DNA from: Corynebacterium minutissimum
GTDB lineage: Bacteria > Actinomycetota > Actinomycetes > Mycobacteriales > Mycobacteriaceae
Assembly: GCF_000988205.1 (NCBI RefSeq)
Contig: NZ_LAYQ01000016.1
Coordinates: forward strand, 124,001-188,000
DNA: 64,000 nt
Direction of reading: 5' to 3'
A model generated the notes under the pieces. The model was not told where the DNA came from. It was given only the letters and a program-made list of their open reading frames with translations, and ran no database searches. This document shows, one piece after another, positions 36,182-44,747 of this stretch; the first letter of the stretch is position 1; the number at the start of each line of letters is the position of its first letter. Both the position numbers and the translations under genes were made by a program.

Positions 36182-37663
36182 ATGTTGATCGATCTCATCC
36201 GCAATCATCGCAGCGTCGACGCAATCGAAGTCCCGCCGGTGGGCTGGAAGGCGCATGAGGAGGGCGTCGACAAGCTCCTGCGTAGCTTCCACGCGGTGCC
36301 GAAGGATAAGCGCGTACGTTTGGCGAAGAAGACCTCGAACCTCTTCCGCGGGCGCAGCGAGCAGCAGGCGGGCCTCGATGTGTCCGGCCTGGGTGGGGTC
36401 ATTGAGGTCGATCCGATTGTGCAGACCGCCGAGGTCCAGGGCATGTGCACCTACGAGGACCTTGTCGACGCCACCTTGCCGCACGGGCTCATGCCCTTCG
36501 TGGTGCCGCAGCTCAAGACCATTACGCTCGGCGGTGCGGTGACGGGCATGGGAGTCGAGTCCACGAGCTTCCGCGACGGCCTTCCCCACGAATCCGTCCT
36601 GGAGATGGATATCCTGACCGGCACCGGGGATATTGTGACGTGCTCGCGCGAGGAGAACGTCGATCTCTTCCGCCTCTTCCCCAACTCCTACGGCTCTCTA
36701 GGCTATGCGGTGCGCCTCAAGATTGAGCTGCGCGCGGTCAAGCCCTACGTGGAGCTGCGTCAGGTGCGCTTCAACGACTTCAACTCACTCACGCACGCGC
36801 TTGACGACGTCTCCCTCACCCGCACCTACGACGACGTCGAGGTCCACGGTCTCGATGGCGTGGTCTTCTCACCGGAGGAGTCATACCTCGTCATGACCCG
36901 TTTTACGGATGAGGAAGGGCCAACCTCGGATTACACGCGGGAGAAAATCTTTTATCGCAGCCTCCAGCACCAGAGCGGGATCCGCCGCGACCGCCTCACG
37001 GTGCGCGACTATATCTGGCGCTGGGATACGGATTGGTTCTGGTGCTCCCGCGCGTTCGGCGCGCAGAATCCGCGCGTGCGCGAGGTGTGGCCGCGACAGC
37101 TGCGCCGCAGTTCCTTCTACTGGAAGCTCGTGCGCTTAGACCGCAAGTACGAGCTGGAGTACAACTTCATCAAGAAGCCGAAGGGTCTGCCCCGCGGCGA
37201 GCGCGTGGTCCAGGACATCGAAGTCACACCGGACAATCTGCCGAAATTCTTGGATTGGTTCTTCCAAGCCTCCGACATCCAACCGGTGTGGCTCTGTCCG
37301 ATTCGGCTGCGCGAGGGCGTCGAGGACCTCATCGGCACCGGCTCGCTTGCCGCTGATTCCCCGGCCCCGTGGCCGCTCTACCCCCTGCGCCCAGGACAGA
37401 CCTGGATCAACGTCGGTTTTTGGTCCGGCGTGGAGGGCAATCACGTCGATCCCTCGGCCCCTGGCAATGGCGCCTTCAACCGCGTCATCGAGGCCAAGGT
37501 CAGCGAACTCGGCGGACATAAATCCCTGTACTCAGAGGCCTTCTACTCCCCTGAGCAGTTCGCGGAGCTCTATGGCGGCGACCTGCCAGAGCGCATCAAG
37601 GCCGTGACCGACCCTGATGATCGCTTCCCGGGCCTCTACGAGAAGACGGTCAACGACGCCTAA
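36182..37663 (+). CDS. FAD-binding oxidoreductase (TmsA/BfaA-like)
   Basis: 493 residues of the FAD_binding_4/DHCR24-like family: the FAD site is seen in GLGGVIEVDPIVQTAEVQG and PQLKTITLGGAVTGMGVEST, and the substrate domain follows. It starts 16 bases after the methyltransferase with AAGGAG upstream, so the two are one operon. Its expected role is NADPH- or flavin-dependent reduction of the 10-methylene intermediate to a 10-methyl fatty acid in membrane phospholipid. Confidence 0.82.
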   Translation: MLIDLIRNHRSVDAIEVPPVGWKAHEEGVDKLLRSFHAVPKDKRVRLAKKTSNLFRGRSEQQAGLDVSGLGGVIEVDPIVQTAEVQGMCTYEDLVDATLPHGLMPFVVPQLKTITLGGAVTGMGVESTSFRDGLPHESVLEMDILTGTGDIVTCSREENVDLFRLFPNSYGSLGYAVRLKIELRAVKPYVELRQVRFNDFNSLTHALDDVSLTRTYDDVEVHGLDGVVFSPEESYLVMTRFTDEEGPTSDYTREKIFYRSLQHQSGIRRDRLTVRDYIWRWDTDWFWCSRAFGAQNPRVREVWPRQLRRSSFYWKLVRLDRKYELEYNFIKKPKGLPRGERVVQDIEVTPDNLPKFLDWFFQASDIQPVWLCPIRLREGVEDLIGTGSLAADSPAPWPLYPLRPGQTWINVGFWSGVEGNHVDPSAPGNGAFNRVIEAKVSELGGHKSLYSEAFYSPEQFAELYGGDLPERIKAVTDPDDRFPGLYEKTVNDA

Positions 37664-37678
37664 CGGCCCCACCGCACG

Positions 37679-37722
37679 CTGTGCCTCAGCATCACCACGG
37701 CATACTGTGCCTCAGCATCACC
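37679..37722. repeat. Two direct copies of an 18-bp sequence
   Basis: CTGTGCCTCAGCATCACC occurs at 37679-37696 and again at 37705-37722, shortly after the oxidoreductase stop. Function unknown. Confidence 0.6.
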
Positions 37723-37764
37723 GCCGCGCCTTATGCAACCAACTAGGCCCGCATAAATTTCTCA

Positions 37765-37980
37765 CCATAAGGTTCCTCTCAAAAGGCATTAATACCTTTT
37801 GAGAGATGCCTTTTGCGGGCCTCCCGCAGCCAAAGCCCTGGTCATCGCATAACATCTGGACCATAAGGTTCCCCTCAAAAGGTACTAATGCCTTTTGCGG
37901 GGCTCGCTGGGTAAATCCCCAGGTCATCGCATAACACTGAAGCCATAAGGTGCCTTTCAAATGGTACTAATACCCTTTGT
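37765..37980. repeat. Tandem degenerate repeat array with internal hairpins
   Basis: Three units begin with CCATAAGGT at 37765, 37861 and 37943 (spacing 96 and 82 bases). Each carries an inverted repeat: in unit 1, CTCTCAAAAGG (37776-37786) with CCTTTTGAGAG (37795-37805); in unit 2, CAAAAGG with CCTTTTG; in unit 3 the arms have a mismatch. Units 1 and 2 also share GGTCATCGCATAACA. The array lies between two convergent genes, so the hairpins may end transcription both ways, but tandem spread is unusual for a terminator. Confidence 0.7.
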
Positions 37981-38009
37981 GTCCTAGGCCAGGACCAAAA
38001 ACGCCAGAA

Positions 38010-38049
38010 GCCCTCCCGAAGGCCACCGAAAGGTGGCGCCCGGGAGGGC
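38010..38049 (-). terminator. Terminator of the spc operon after rplO
   Basis: GCCCTCCCG pairs with CGGGAGGGC around an inner GGCCACC/GGTGGC stem. On the minus strand TTCTGGCGTTTTTGG follows. It lies 28 bases after the expected rplO stop. Confidence 0.82.
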
Positions 38050-38077
38050 AGTGGCTCTCACAGAGCCTGTAAGAGAA

Positions 38078-38526
38078 TTACTTGGTTGCGGTGGCGGTGC
38101 CGCCAGCAGCTCGATCTTCTCGACAGCAGACTTGGAGAACTTGTCAGCGGTGACGTTCAACTTAACGTTGATGTCGCCGTTGCCCAGAACCTTGACCGGC
38201 TGGTTCTTGCGAACCAGGCCAGCAGCGACGATGTCCGCAACGGTGACGTCGCCACCGTTAGCGAAAGCCTCTGCGAGGTCAGCAACGTTGACTACCTGGT
38301 ACTCAACGTGGTTCGGGTTCTTGAAGCCCTTGAGCTTCGGCAGACGCATATGGATCGGCATCTGGCCACCCTCGAAAGCAGCGGAAACCTGCTTACGAGC
38401 ACCGGTGCCCTTGGTACCGCGACCAGCGGTCTTACCCTTGGATGCCTCACCGCGGCCGACGCGGGTCTTGGGCTTATTGGAGCCTGCGGCCGGGCGCAGG
38501 TCGTGGAGCTTGATGATATCAGCCAT
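38078..38526 (-). CDS. rplO: 50S ribosomal protein L15, with apparent 1-base deletion near the 3' end
   Basis: [20 protein letters not shown] and [19 protein letters not shown] are canonical L15. Near 38110 one base is missing: the frame changes after VEKIE, and restoring a G gives [11 protein letters not shown] and the stop at 38078-38080. As written, the frame runs on to 37984 and yields a 180-residue protein with an unrelated tail. L15 is a late 50S assembly protein. The deletion is probably a sequence error (see findings). Confidence 0.9.
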
Positions 38527-38529
38527 AGT

Positions 38530-38715
38530 TTACTCCCCTGCCACTTCTTCGACGGTGACCAGGTGACGCACCTTGTGAACCATACCGCGGATGATCGGGG
38601 TGTCCTGCTTAACTACAGAGTGACCGATGCGCTTGAGACCAAGCGACTCCATGTTTGCGCGGTGGTTCGGCTTGGTGCCCACAAGGCCCTTTACCTGAGT
38701 AATCTTCAGAGCCAT
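38530..38715 (-). CDS. rpmD: 50S ribosomal protein L30
   Basis: 61 residues. [20 protein letters not shown] and [15 protein letters not shown] are canonical. It lies 3 bases from rpsE and 3 from rplO in the spc operon. Confidence 0.96.
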   Translation of the reverse strand: MALKITQVKGLVGTKPNHRANMESLGLKRIGHSVVKQDTPIIRGMVHKVRHLVTVEEVAGE

Positions 38716-38718
38716 TGC

Positions 38719-39345
38719 TTATGCCTCCTGACCTGCGCGCTTGCGCAGCATCTGGGCCGGTGCGACGTCCTCGAGGGACTTGCCACGACGTGCGGCAACT
38801 TCCTCCGGACGAACCAGCTGCTTGAGGCCGTCCACGGTAGCGCGGACGACGTTGAGAGCGTTGTCGGAGCCCAGGGACTTCGACAGAATGTCCTGCACGC
38901 CAGCGCACTCAAGCACCGGACGAGCAGCACCGCCGGCGATGACACCGGTACCCGGAGCGGCCGGCTTCATCATGACGATGCCAGCTGCGTCGCGACCCTC
39001 AACCGGGTGGGTAATGGTGCCAGCAATCATCGGGACGCGGAAGAAGTTCTTGCGAGCCTCTTCTGCACCCTTCTGGATTGCGGCCGGGACTTCCTTGGCC
39101 TTGCCGTAGCCGACGCCCACCATGCCCTGGCCGTCGCCAACGACGACGAGAGCGGTGAAGGACATGTTGCGGCCACCCTTAACGGTCTTAGCGACGCGGT
39201 TGATGGTCACAACGCGCTCGATGTACTTATCGCGCTCGTTGTCCTGCTGGTTGCGGCGGTCGTTACGACGGCCGTTGTTGCGACCCTTGCGGTCGTTGTT
39301 GTTCTCGGCGGAGCGTCCGCCGTCACGCTGTTCACGGTCCGACAT
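38719..39345 (-). CDS. rpsE: 30S ribosomal protein S5
   Basis: 208 residues. A charged Arg/Asn/Asp-rich N-terminal extension (about 1-40) precedes the double-stranded RNA-binding part [20 protein letters not shown] and the C-terminal S5 domain. The extension is usual in actinobacteria. S5 helps decoding accuracy. Confidence 0.97.
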   Translation of the reverse strand: MSDREQRDGGRSAENNNDRKGRNNGRRNDRRNQQDNERDKYIERVVTINRVAKTVKGGRNMSFTALVVVGDGQGMVGVGYGKAKEVPAAIQKGAEEARKNFFRVPMIAGTITHPVEGRDAAGIVMMKPAAPGTGVIAGGAARPVLECAGVQDILSKSLGSDNALNVVRATVDGLKQLVRPEEVAARRGKSLEDVAPAQMLRKRAGQEA

Positions 39346-39385
39346 TAGGCGTTCCTTCCGTTGATGTTTCCGTATGCCTTAATCA

Positions 39386-39787
39386 TTAGAACTGCAGACC
39401 ACCTTCGCGAGCGGCGTCGGCCAGCGCAGCAACGCGGCCGTGGTACTTGTAGCCTGCACGGTCGAAGACGACCTGCTCGATGCCAGCAGCCTTGGCGCGC
39501 TCAGCGATGAGCTGGCCTACCTTGGCAGCCTTGGCCTTCTTATCGCCCTCGAGTGCACGCACGTCGGCTTCCATGGAGGAAGCTGCAGCCAGGGTGTGGC
39601 CGGCCAGGTCGTCGATGACCTGGACGTGCATGTGGCGGGAGGAGCGGTGAACAACCAGACGCGGTGCCTCAGGGGTGCCGCGGAGGGTCTTACGGATGCG
39701 GAAGTGGCGGCGCGCGCGTGCTTCACGACGACGCGAGGAAATGTCCTTGCCAACCGGGGTGCGCTTTGCGTTTTCAGTGTTAGCCAT
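39386..39787 (-). CDS. rplR: 50S ribosomal protein L18
   Basis: 133 residues. [20 protein letters not shown] and the C-terminal [21 protein letters not shown] are canonical. It carries 5S rRNA into the 50S subunit. It starts 3 bases after the rplF stop. Confidence 0.97.
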   Translation of the reverse strand: MANTENAKRTPVGKDISSRRREARARRHFRIRKTLRGTPEAPRLVVHRSSRHMHVQVIDDLAGHTLAAASSMEADVRALEGDKKAKAAKVGQLIAERAKAAGIEQVVFDRAGYKYHGRVAALADAAREGGLQF

Positions 39788-39790
39788 TGC

Positions 39791-40326
39791 TTACTTACCC
39801 GTCTTTCCGACCTTGCGGCGGACCTGCTCGCCGTCGTAGCGAATACCCTTGCCCTTGTAAGGATCGTCCTTACGCAGGCGGCGGATGTACGCGGCGACCT
39901 GTCCAACCAGTTGCTTGTCAATACCAGATACGGAGAGCTTGGTTGCGCCATCCACAGCGAAGGTGATGCCCTCCGGAGCCTCGATGAGGATCGGGTGGGA
40001 GTAGCCCAGAGAAAACTCCAGGTCCTTGCCCTTCTGCTGGACACGGTAACCGACACCGAAGATTTCCATCTTCTTGGTGTAGCCCTCGGTCACGCCAACA
40101 ACGGCGTTGTTGACCAGGGAGCGGGATAGACCGTGCAGGGCGCGGTTCTTGCGGTCGTCATCCGGACGGGAGACCTTGATCTCGTCGTCCTCGACGGCTG
40201 CGGTGATCGGCTCCGGCAGCTCAACCTCGAGGGTGCCCTTGGAACCCTTAACGTTGACAACCTGGCCGTTGATGGTGATCTCGACGCCTTCGGGACGGCG
40301 ATAGGTGCTAGACCGATACGAGACAT
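39791..40326 (-). CDS. rplF: 50S ribosomal protein L6, with apparent 1-base deletion near the 5' end
   Basis: The true start is ATG 40326 ([13 protein letters not shown]) with GGGAGG upstream. Near 40287 one G is missing (AAGGGCGTC expected, AAGGCGTC present), so the frame shifts before [15 protein letters not shown]. The rest, to [21 protein letters not shown], is canonical L6. Total length is one base short of a whole number of codons. L6 lies near the GTPase centre. Confidence 0.9.
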
Positions 40327-40340
40327 GTGTCAATCCTCCC

Positions 40341-40723
40341 TTACCAGACGTAGGCGAGAACTTCTCCGCCTACACCCTTCTCCTGAGCCTGACGGTCGGT
40401 GAGCAGACCCTGAGACGTGGAAATGATGGCCACGCCCAGGCCGCCCAGAACCTGCGGCAGTTCGGTGGACTTTGCGTACACACGCAGACCCGGCTTAGAC
40501 ACGCGACGCAGACCCGAGAGGGAACGCTCACGGTTGTTGTACTTAAGCTCGAGGGTCAGCTCGTGGCCCTCGACGGAGTAGTCAGCGATGTAGCTTCCTG
40601 CTTCAAGATCTCAGCGATGTTGGCCTTGATCTTGGAGGTCGGCATCGACACGACGTCGTGGTGCGCATTAGATGCGTTGCGCACGCGCGACAGCATGTCG
40701 GCAATAGGATCAGTCATAGTCAT
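40341..40723 (-). CDS. rpsH: 30S ribosomal protein S8, with apparent 1-base deletion
   Basis: From ATG 40723 the frame reads [18 protein letters not shown] and on to NIAEILKQE. Near 40594 one base is missing (GAAGGCTAC expected, GAAGCTAC present). After that point the next frame gives [20 protein letters not shown] and runs to the stop at 40341-40343. ATG 40717 is an alternative start; AAAGGT favours 40723. S8 binds the centre of 16S rRNA and often regulates the spc operon. First gene of this part of the spc operon. Confidence 0.88.
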
Positions 40724-41033
40724 ATGAGTGACCTTTAACCTTTCTCGTTGCGGTTCCCGTACTGCTCACCAAAGCGTTTTCCGTGTGATTTCGGGCTACT
40801 CACGCTCCCCGCAGTCAATACTGCGAGGCGCTCGCCACCCTTTGATACAGACAACGGTCCGCTATCTACGGCGAGGGGCCTACAACAAAGTAGATGTGTT
40901 CAATTCTTCCGGCTTGGCACGTTTCCGCACCTCCTGCACGGTTTTCACGGCGCAGGAGTGGAAAAATGCAAGTCCGTCGGATTACTCTACCCGCTGACAT
41001 GCAGTTTTCCAAAACGCGTTAGCATAGGAAGCC
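40724..41033. other. Intergenic region rpsH / DUF6457 gene
   Basis: 310 bases between divergent genes. It must hold the promoters for rpsH-rplF-rplR-rpsE-rpmD-rplO and for the DUF6457-fdhD pair. I see a short dyad (GCAGT...ACTGC) near 40812-40825 but no clear operator or RNA gene. Confidence 0.4.
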
Positions 41034-41282
41034 ATGAGAGAAACACCTGATCCGATCCGCACCGCCCATCAGTGGCTGAAGGAGGCTGCCGAGCTGATCG
41101 GCGCCTCCCCCGAGGAGGCCACCGCTTTGGTCAAGGAACTTCTCGATCTGACCAAGGACGTTGCGCATACCCAGTCCCGGCCCGCCGCTCCCCTGACGGC
41201 TTACCTGGTGGGTTTGGCCTCCACGGACACCGCGGAAGCCCGCGCCCATATCGCCACCTTGAAGGAGGCGCTTAACCGATGA
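41034..41282 (+). CDS. DUF6457 domain protein
   Basis: 82 residues, helical and acidic, with the DUF6457 pattern HQWLKEAAELIG and LLDLTKDVAHTQSRPAAPLT. This small domain is often found beside or fused to molybdenum-cofactor genes such as mobA. It overlaps fdhD by 4 bases, which supports a link with molybdenum-dependent formate dehydrogenase. Confidence 0.75.
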   Translation: MRETPDPIRTAHQWLKEAAELIGASPEEATALVKELLDLTKDVAHTQSRPAAPLTAYLVGLASTDTAEARAHIATLKEALNR

Positions 41283-42130
41283 GCGGGCGCGTCAACGCCA
41301 CTTTTGCCGTAACGAAGGTGCGCCTCAACGAAGACGGACAGGTCACACAGGTCGATACCCGCGGCGATACCGTCGCGGGCGAGGAGCCCCTGGAGATTCG
41401 CGTCGGCGGGCAGACGCTGACCACGACGATGCGTACGCCCGGTCACGACGTCGAGCTGGCGCACGGCTTCCTGCATTCCGAAGGCCACATTGAAAAGGTC
41501 AGTGATGTCCGGGAGGCCCGCTATTGCGCTGGCGCCTCAGTGGATGGGCGCAACCCTTATAACCTGCTGGATCTAGAGCTCGCTAACCCGCAGGCGCTCT
41601 CCCTCGCCGATCTGCGCCTGACCCCCACCACATCCGCCTGCGGCGTGTGCGGCACCTCCTCGATCGAAGCGCTCATGAAGCAGAGCCGTTTTGAGATTCC
41701 CCGGGTGCCGGTGGATCCGGGGGTCGTCGCCAAGCTGCCCGAGGCCCTCAAGCGGGAGCAGAAACAGTTCCGCAAGACCGGCGGCATCCACGCCGCTGGG
41801 GCCTTTACTCTCGACGGCGAACCCGTCGTGGTGCGCGAGGACGTCGGGCGGCACAACGCGGCCGATAAGGTTATTGGTCACTTGCTGATGGAAGATATGT
41901 TGCCAGCCAGCGACCTCATTCTGGTGATGAGCTCGCGGGCGAGCTTCGAGCTGGTTAACAAAGCCGCTATGGCCGGCTTCGGCATGCTCGTCGCGGTCTC
42001 GGCAGCGTCCTCCCTGGCCGTTGAGACCGCCCGGGAAACTGGCATGGCGCTCGTTGGCTTTGCCCGCGGGGACCGCTTCAACCTCTATTCGGGCGAGCTT
42101 AGTCGCGATAGGCTTCCGGGCCGGAGTTAA
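41279..42130 (+). CDS. fdhD: Formate dehydrogenase sulfurtransferase FdhD
   Basis: 283 residues. SACGVCGTSSI carries the functional Cys pair, and EDVGRHNAADKVIG and SSRASFELVNKAAMAG are family signatures. FdhD passes sulfur from IscS to the molybdenum cofactor of formate dehydrogenase. The formate dehydrogenase gene itself is not in this window. The 3' end overlaps the convergent transporter gene by 32 bases. Confidence 0.93.
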   Translation: MSGRVNATFAVTKVRLNEDGQVTQVDTRGDTVAGEEPLEIRVGGQTLTTTMRTPGHDVELAHGFLHSEGHIEKVSDVREARYCAGASVDGRNPYNLLDLELANPQALSLADLRLTPTTSACGVCGTSSIEALMKQSRFEIPRVPVDPGVVAKLPEALKREQKQFRKTGGIHAAGAFTLDGEPVVVREDVGRHNAADKVIGHLLMEDMLPASDLILVMSSRASFELVNKAAMAGFGMLVAVSAASSLAVETARETGMALVGFARGDRFNLYSGELSRDRLPGRS

Positions 42131-42887
42131 GCCAGGCGTACACGCCACCAATAAGGAAGCCACCACCAATGAGGTTTCCTACCCACACGATGGACCAGTT
42201 GGCCAGCACCGCGCCAAGGGTAAAGCCCTCCGGCAGCGGGCTGGCGCAGAAGAAGGTCAAGAGCATGAGGCAGAAGTTCGCAATGACGTGCTCGAGACCC
42301 AAACCCACGAAGCAGGCAATAATCGGCACGATGACGAAAAACTTGGAGACGATGTCTTTGGCAAAAACTGCTCCCACAATCGCCATATTGACCACGAAGT
42401 TAGCCAGGATGGCCTCCACCAGCAGTCCGCCGGGGCCCTTGATGAGCTTGCCCATCGCGAGGTTGGCAATGAGATGGTTCGGATCGATTCCGCCCAGCTT
42501 GGCGGACATTCCCATGGCCGCAGCGAACAAGGCGGCACCAACCAGGTTGAACAGCGTCGTCACCACGAGCAGCCACAGGCCCTTGCCCCAACCCACCTGC
42601 TTAGTCACGGCACCATAGACCATGTACATCATGTTGCCGGTAGCCAGCTCCGCGCCAAGAAGGACGATGGCAAAAAGGCCCAAGCCGAACAGGCAGGCAA
42701 AGACCAGCGAGCCCAGGCCTTCCACATGCTTCTCGACGCCCATCCCCATCACCGCAGCAAACGCCGTACCGATGGCGAGGTACACACCCGCCAGGGTGGA
42801 GCGCACAGCGAACCGGCCAAAGGACTCGTCGAGCAACGCAACCTTTTTCTTTACCGCGGCTGCCGAAGCATCATTCAGGGACATCAT
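42099..42887 (-). CDS. Formate/nitrite transporter (FocA/NirC family)
   Basis: 262 residues with six hydrophobic helices; the FNT signature appears as LLGAELATGNMMYM and GVLANWSIVWVGNLIGGG. These pentameric channels move formate or nitrite. Convergence with fdhD suggests formate. A few bases of 3' overlap with fdhD allow antisense control. Confidence 0.88.
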   Translation of the reverse strand: MMSLNDASAAAVKKKVALLDESFGRFAVRSTLAGVYLAIGTAFAAVMGMGVEKHVEGLGSLVFACLFGLGLFAIVLLGAELATGNMMYMVYGAVTKQVGWGKGLWLLVVTTLFNLVGAALFAAAMGMSAKLGGIDPNHLIANLAMGKLIKGPGGLLVEAILANFVVNMAIVGAVFAKDIVSKFFVIVPIIACFVGLGLEHVIANFCLMLLTFFCASPLPEGFTLGAVLANWSIVWVGNLIGGGFLIGGVYAWLNSGPEAYRD

Positions 42888-43026
42888 TCACCTCAGGGGA
42901 ATCGTTAGTTCGCAGACGCCAGTAGTTTACTCCCCGCTTGTTCGAACCTCATAGGAAGCGATGACTCTGCCTTGCCCCTAGAACGCAATATCTCCGTCCT
43001 GACCCAAAAGGCATGCAAGCGCAAAA

Positions 43027-43057
43027 ATCCCCGGCCTCCTTACGGAGTACCGGGGAT
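43027..43057 (-). terminator. Terminator after rplE
   Basis: ATCCCCGG pairs with CCGGGGAT, with an inner CTCC/GGAG stem. The minus strand then reads TTTTGCG. It ends the rplN-rplX-rplE group. Confidence 0.85.
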
Positions 43058-43095
43058 GCTCTTCACCTATGTATTAGGCGGAAGAATTCGCTACG

Positions 43096-43647
43096 TTACT
43101 TGAACGGGAAGCCGAGCTCGCGCAGGAGCTTGCGGCCCTCCTCGTCGTTGGTAGCGGAGGTCACGACGGTGATGTCCATACCACGCGGGCGGTCCACCTT
43201 GTCGATGTCGATCTCGTAGAACATGGTCTGCTCGGTGAGACCGAAGGTGTAGTTGCCGTGGCCGTCGAACTGCTGGTCAGAGAGACCGCGGAAGTCGCGA
43301 ATACGCGGCAGCGCGATGGTCAGCAGGCGGTCCAGGAACTCCCACATGCGGTCGCCGCGCAGGGTAACGCGTGCACCGATGGGCATGCCCTCACGGAGCT
43401 TGAAGTTAGCGATGGACTTCTTAGCGCGGCGCACCTGCGGCTTCTGGCCGGTGATAGCGGTAAGGTCCTCGAGAGCGCCGTTGATCATCTTGGAGTCGCG
43501 GGCAGCGTCGCCCACACCCATGTTGACAACGACCTTGGTGACGCCCGGAATCTGCATCACATTGTCGTACTTGAACTCTTCGTTCAGAGCCTTCTTGATT
43601 TCCTCGCGGTAGCGGGTCTTCAGACGCGGAGTGTAGTTCTCGCTCAT
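43096..43647 (-). CDS. rplE: 50S ribosomal protein L5
   Basis: 183 residues from ATG 43647 ([16 protein letters not shown]); the frame is open to 43860, but that part overlaps rpl[21 protein letters not shown] and [17 protein letters not shown] are canonical. L5 binds 5S rRNA and contacts the 30S head. Confidence 0.96.
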   Translation of the reverse strand: MSENYTPRLKTRYREEIKKALNEEFKYDNVMQIPGVTKVVVNMGVGDAARDSKMINGALEDLTAITGQKPQVRRAKKSIANFKLREGMPIGARVTLRGDRMWEFLDRLLTIALPRIRDFRGLSDQQFDGHGNYTFGLTEQTMFYEIDIDKVDRPRGMDITVVTSATNDEEGRKLLRELGFPFK

Positions 43648-43648
43648 G

Positions 43649-43963
43649 TTAGATGTCCTTCCCGTTGCTACGTGCGATGCGGACCTTCTTGCCGTTTTCG
43701 TCGAAACGGTAGCCCACGCGGGTCGGGTTGCCCTCGGAGTCAACGATCGCAACGTTGGACACGTGGATCGGAGCTTCCTGGGTAACGATTCCGCCGGACT
43801 CGGCGCCACGCTCGGTAGCGGAGTTAGCAACGTGCTTCTTAACGCGGTTGACGCCCTCAACGAGGACCTTGTCGCGCTTCGGGTATGCCTCGATGACCTT
43901 GCCCTTCGCGCCCTTGTCCGGGCCCGAAATAACGATCACCATATCGCCCTTATGAATCTTCAT
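43649..43963 (-). CDS. rplX: 50S ribosomal protein L24
   Basis: 104 residues. [20 protein letters not shown] is the KOW motif. It is an early 50S assembly initiator. One base separates it from rplE and 4 from rplN. Confidence 0.97.
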   Translation of the reverse strand: MKIHKGDMVIVISGPDKGAKGKVIEAYPKRDKVLVEGVNRVKKHVANSATERGAESGGIVTQEAPIHVSNVAIVDSEGNPTRVGYRFDENGKKVRIARSNGKDI

Positions 43964-43967
43964 AAGA

Positions 43968-44336
43968 CTAGATCACCTCCGGTGCGAGAGAAACGATCTT
44001 CATGAAGCGCTTGTCACGAAGTTCGCGAGCAACCGGGCCGAAGATGCGGGTACCGCGCGGCTCGTTGTCACCCTTGAGAATAACTGCGGCGTTTTCATCG
44101 AATGCGATGTAGGAGCCGTCCGGACGACGGGTCTCCTTCTTGGCACGGACGATGACGGCCTTGACGACATCGCCTTCCTTCACGTTGCCACCCGGGATGG
44201 CTTCCTTGACAGTGGCGACGACGATGTCACCAATGCCAGCGAAACGTCGAACGGAGCCGCCGAGAACGCGGATGACGAGGATCTCTCGTGCACCGGAGTT
44301 GTCGGCGACGCGCAGACGCGATTCTTGCTGAATCAC
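43968..44336 (-). CDS. rplN: 50S ribosomal protein L14
   Basis: 122 residues. [20 protein letters not shown] and [20 protein letters not shown] are canonical. First gene of rplN-rplX-rplE, with CAGGAGAC upstream of ATG 44336. Confidence 0.97.
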   Translation of the reverse strand: MIQQESRLRVADNSGAREILVIRVLGGSVRRFAGIGDIVVATVKEAIPGGNVKEGDVVKAVIVRAKKETRRPDGSYIAFDENAAVILKGDNEPRGTRIFGPVARELRDKRFMKIVSLAPEVI

Positions 44337-44747
44337 TATGGGTCTCCTGACCTGGATTAACGTGCGTCAAGATTTCCGTCCTTGACACACCTGGTCTACT
44401 TGCTTACGTGGCACAGGCTGTGCGACGAACTCGCTGTTCACAGCGGTCGAAGGGTCTCGGTGCGGCGATTCGGAAACGCATCGCGCTGCACCGACCGGCC
44501 ATATGCAACCCATACATTCAAGCATGCTCGCCGCTGTTTCCCCAAATCGCGCGCTGCACCACTTCCCCGACCTACGACACTTCTCATCCCCTCAAACCCA
44601 AATGTGCAGACCTCAAAGTGCAGAGGTGCTGCGTGGCGTCGTGAAGCGCACGCGCAGTGCTTGGCGACGACCAGCGTGTCTGCACTTCCAGGTCTGCACT
44701 TATGGAAGCGGCGGACGGGCCCCTAGGCCTTGTCCACTGAAGCACCC
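44337..44747. other. Intergenic region ptsS / rplN with a long imperfect palindrome
   Basis: 411 bases without a gene. Two 21-base arms at 44604-44624 and 44679-44699 are complementary at 19 positions (GTGCAGACC...AGTGCAGA), with a 54-base G+C-rich spacer. The palindrome lies about 50 bases past the ptsS stop and could be a dispersed repeat or the ptsS terminator. The rplN promoter should lie between it and 44337. Confidence 0.5.

Noticed and set aside
37718..37960. 80-residue minus-strand frame with internal repeats
   Set aside because: The repeated residues simply translate the DNA repeat array; no ribosome binding site and no homology.
37765..37980. CRISPR array
   Set aside because: Units are degenerate, unequally spaced and contain no unique spacers; no cas genes are present.
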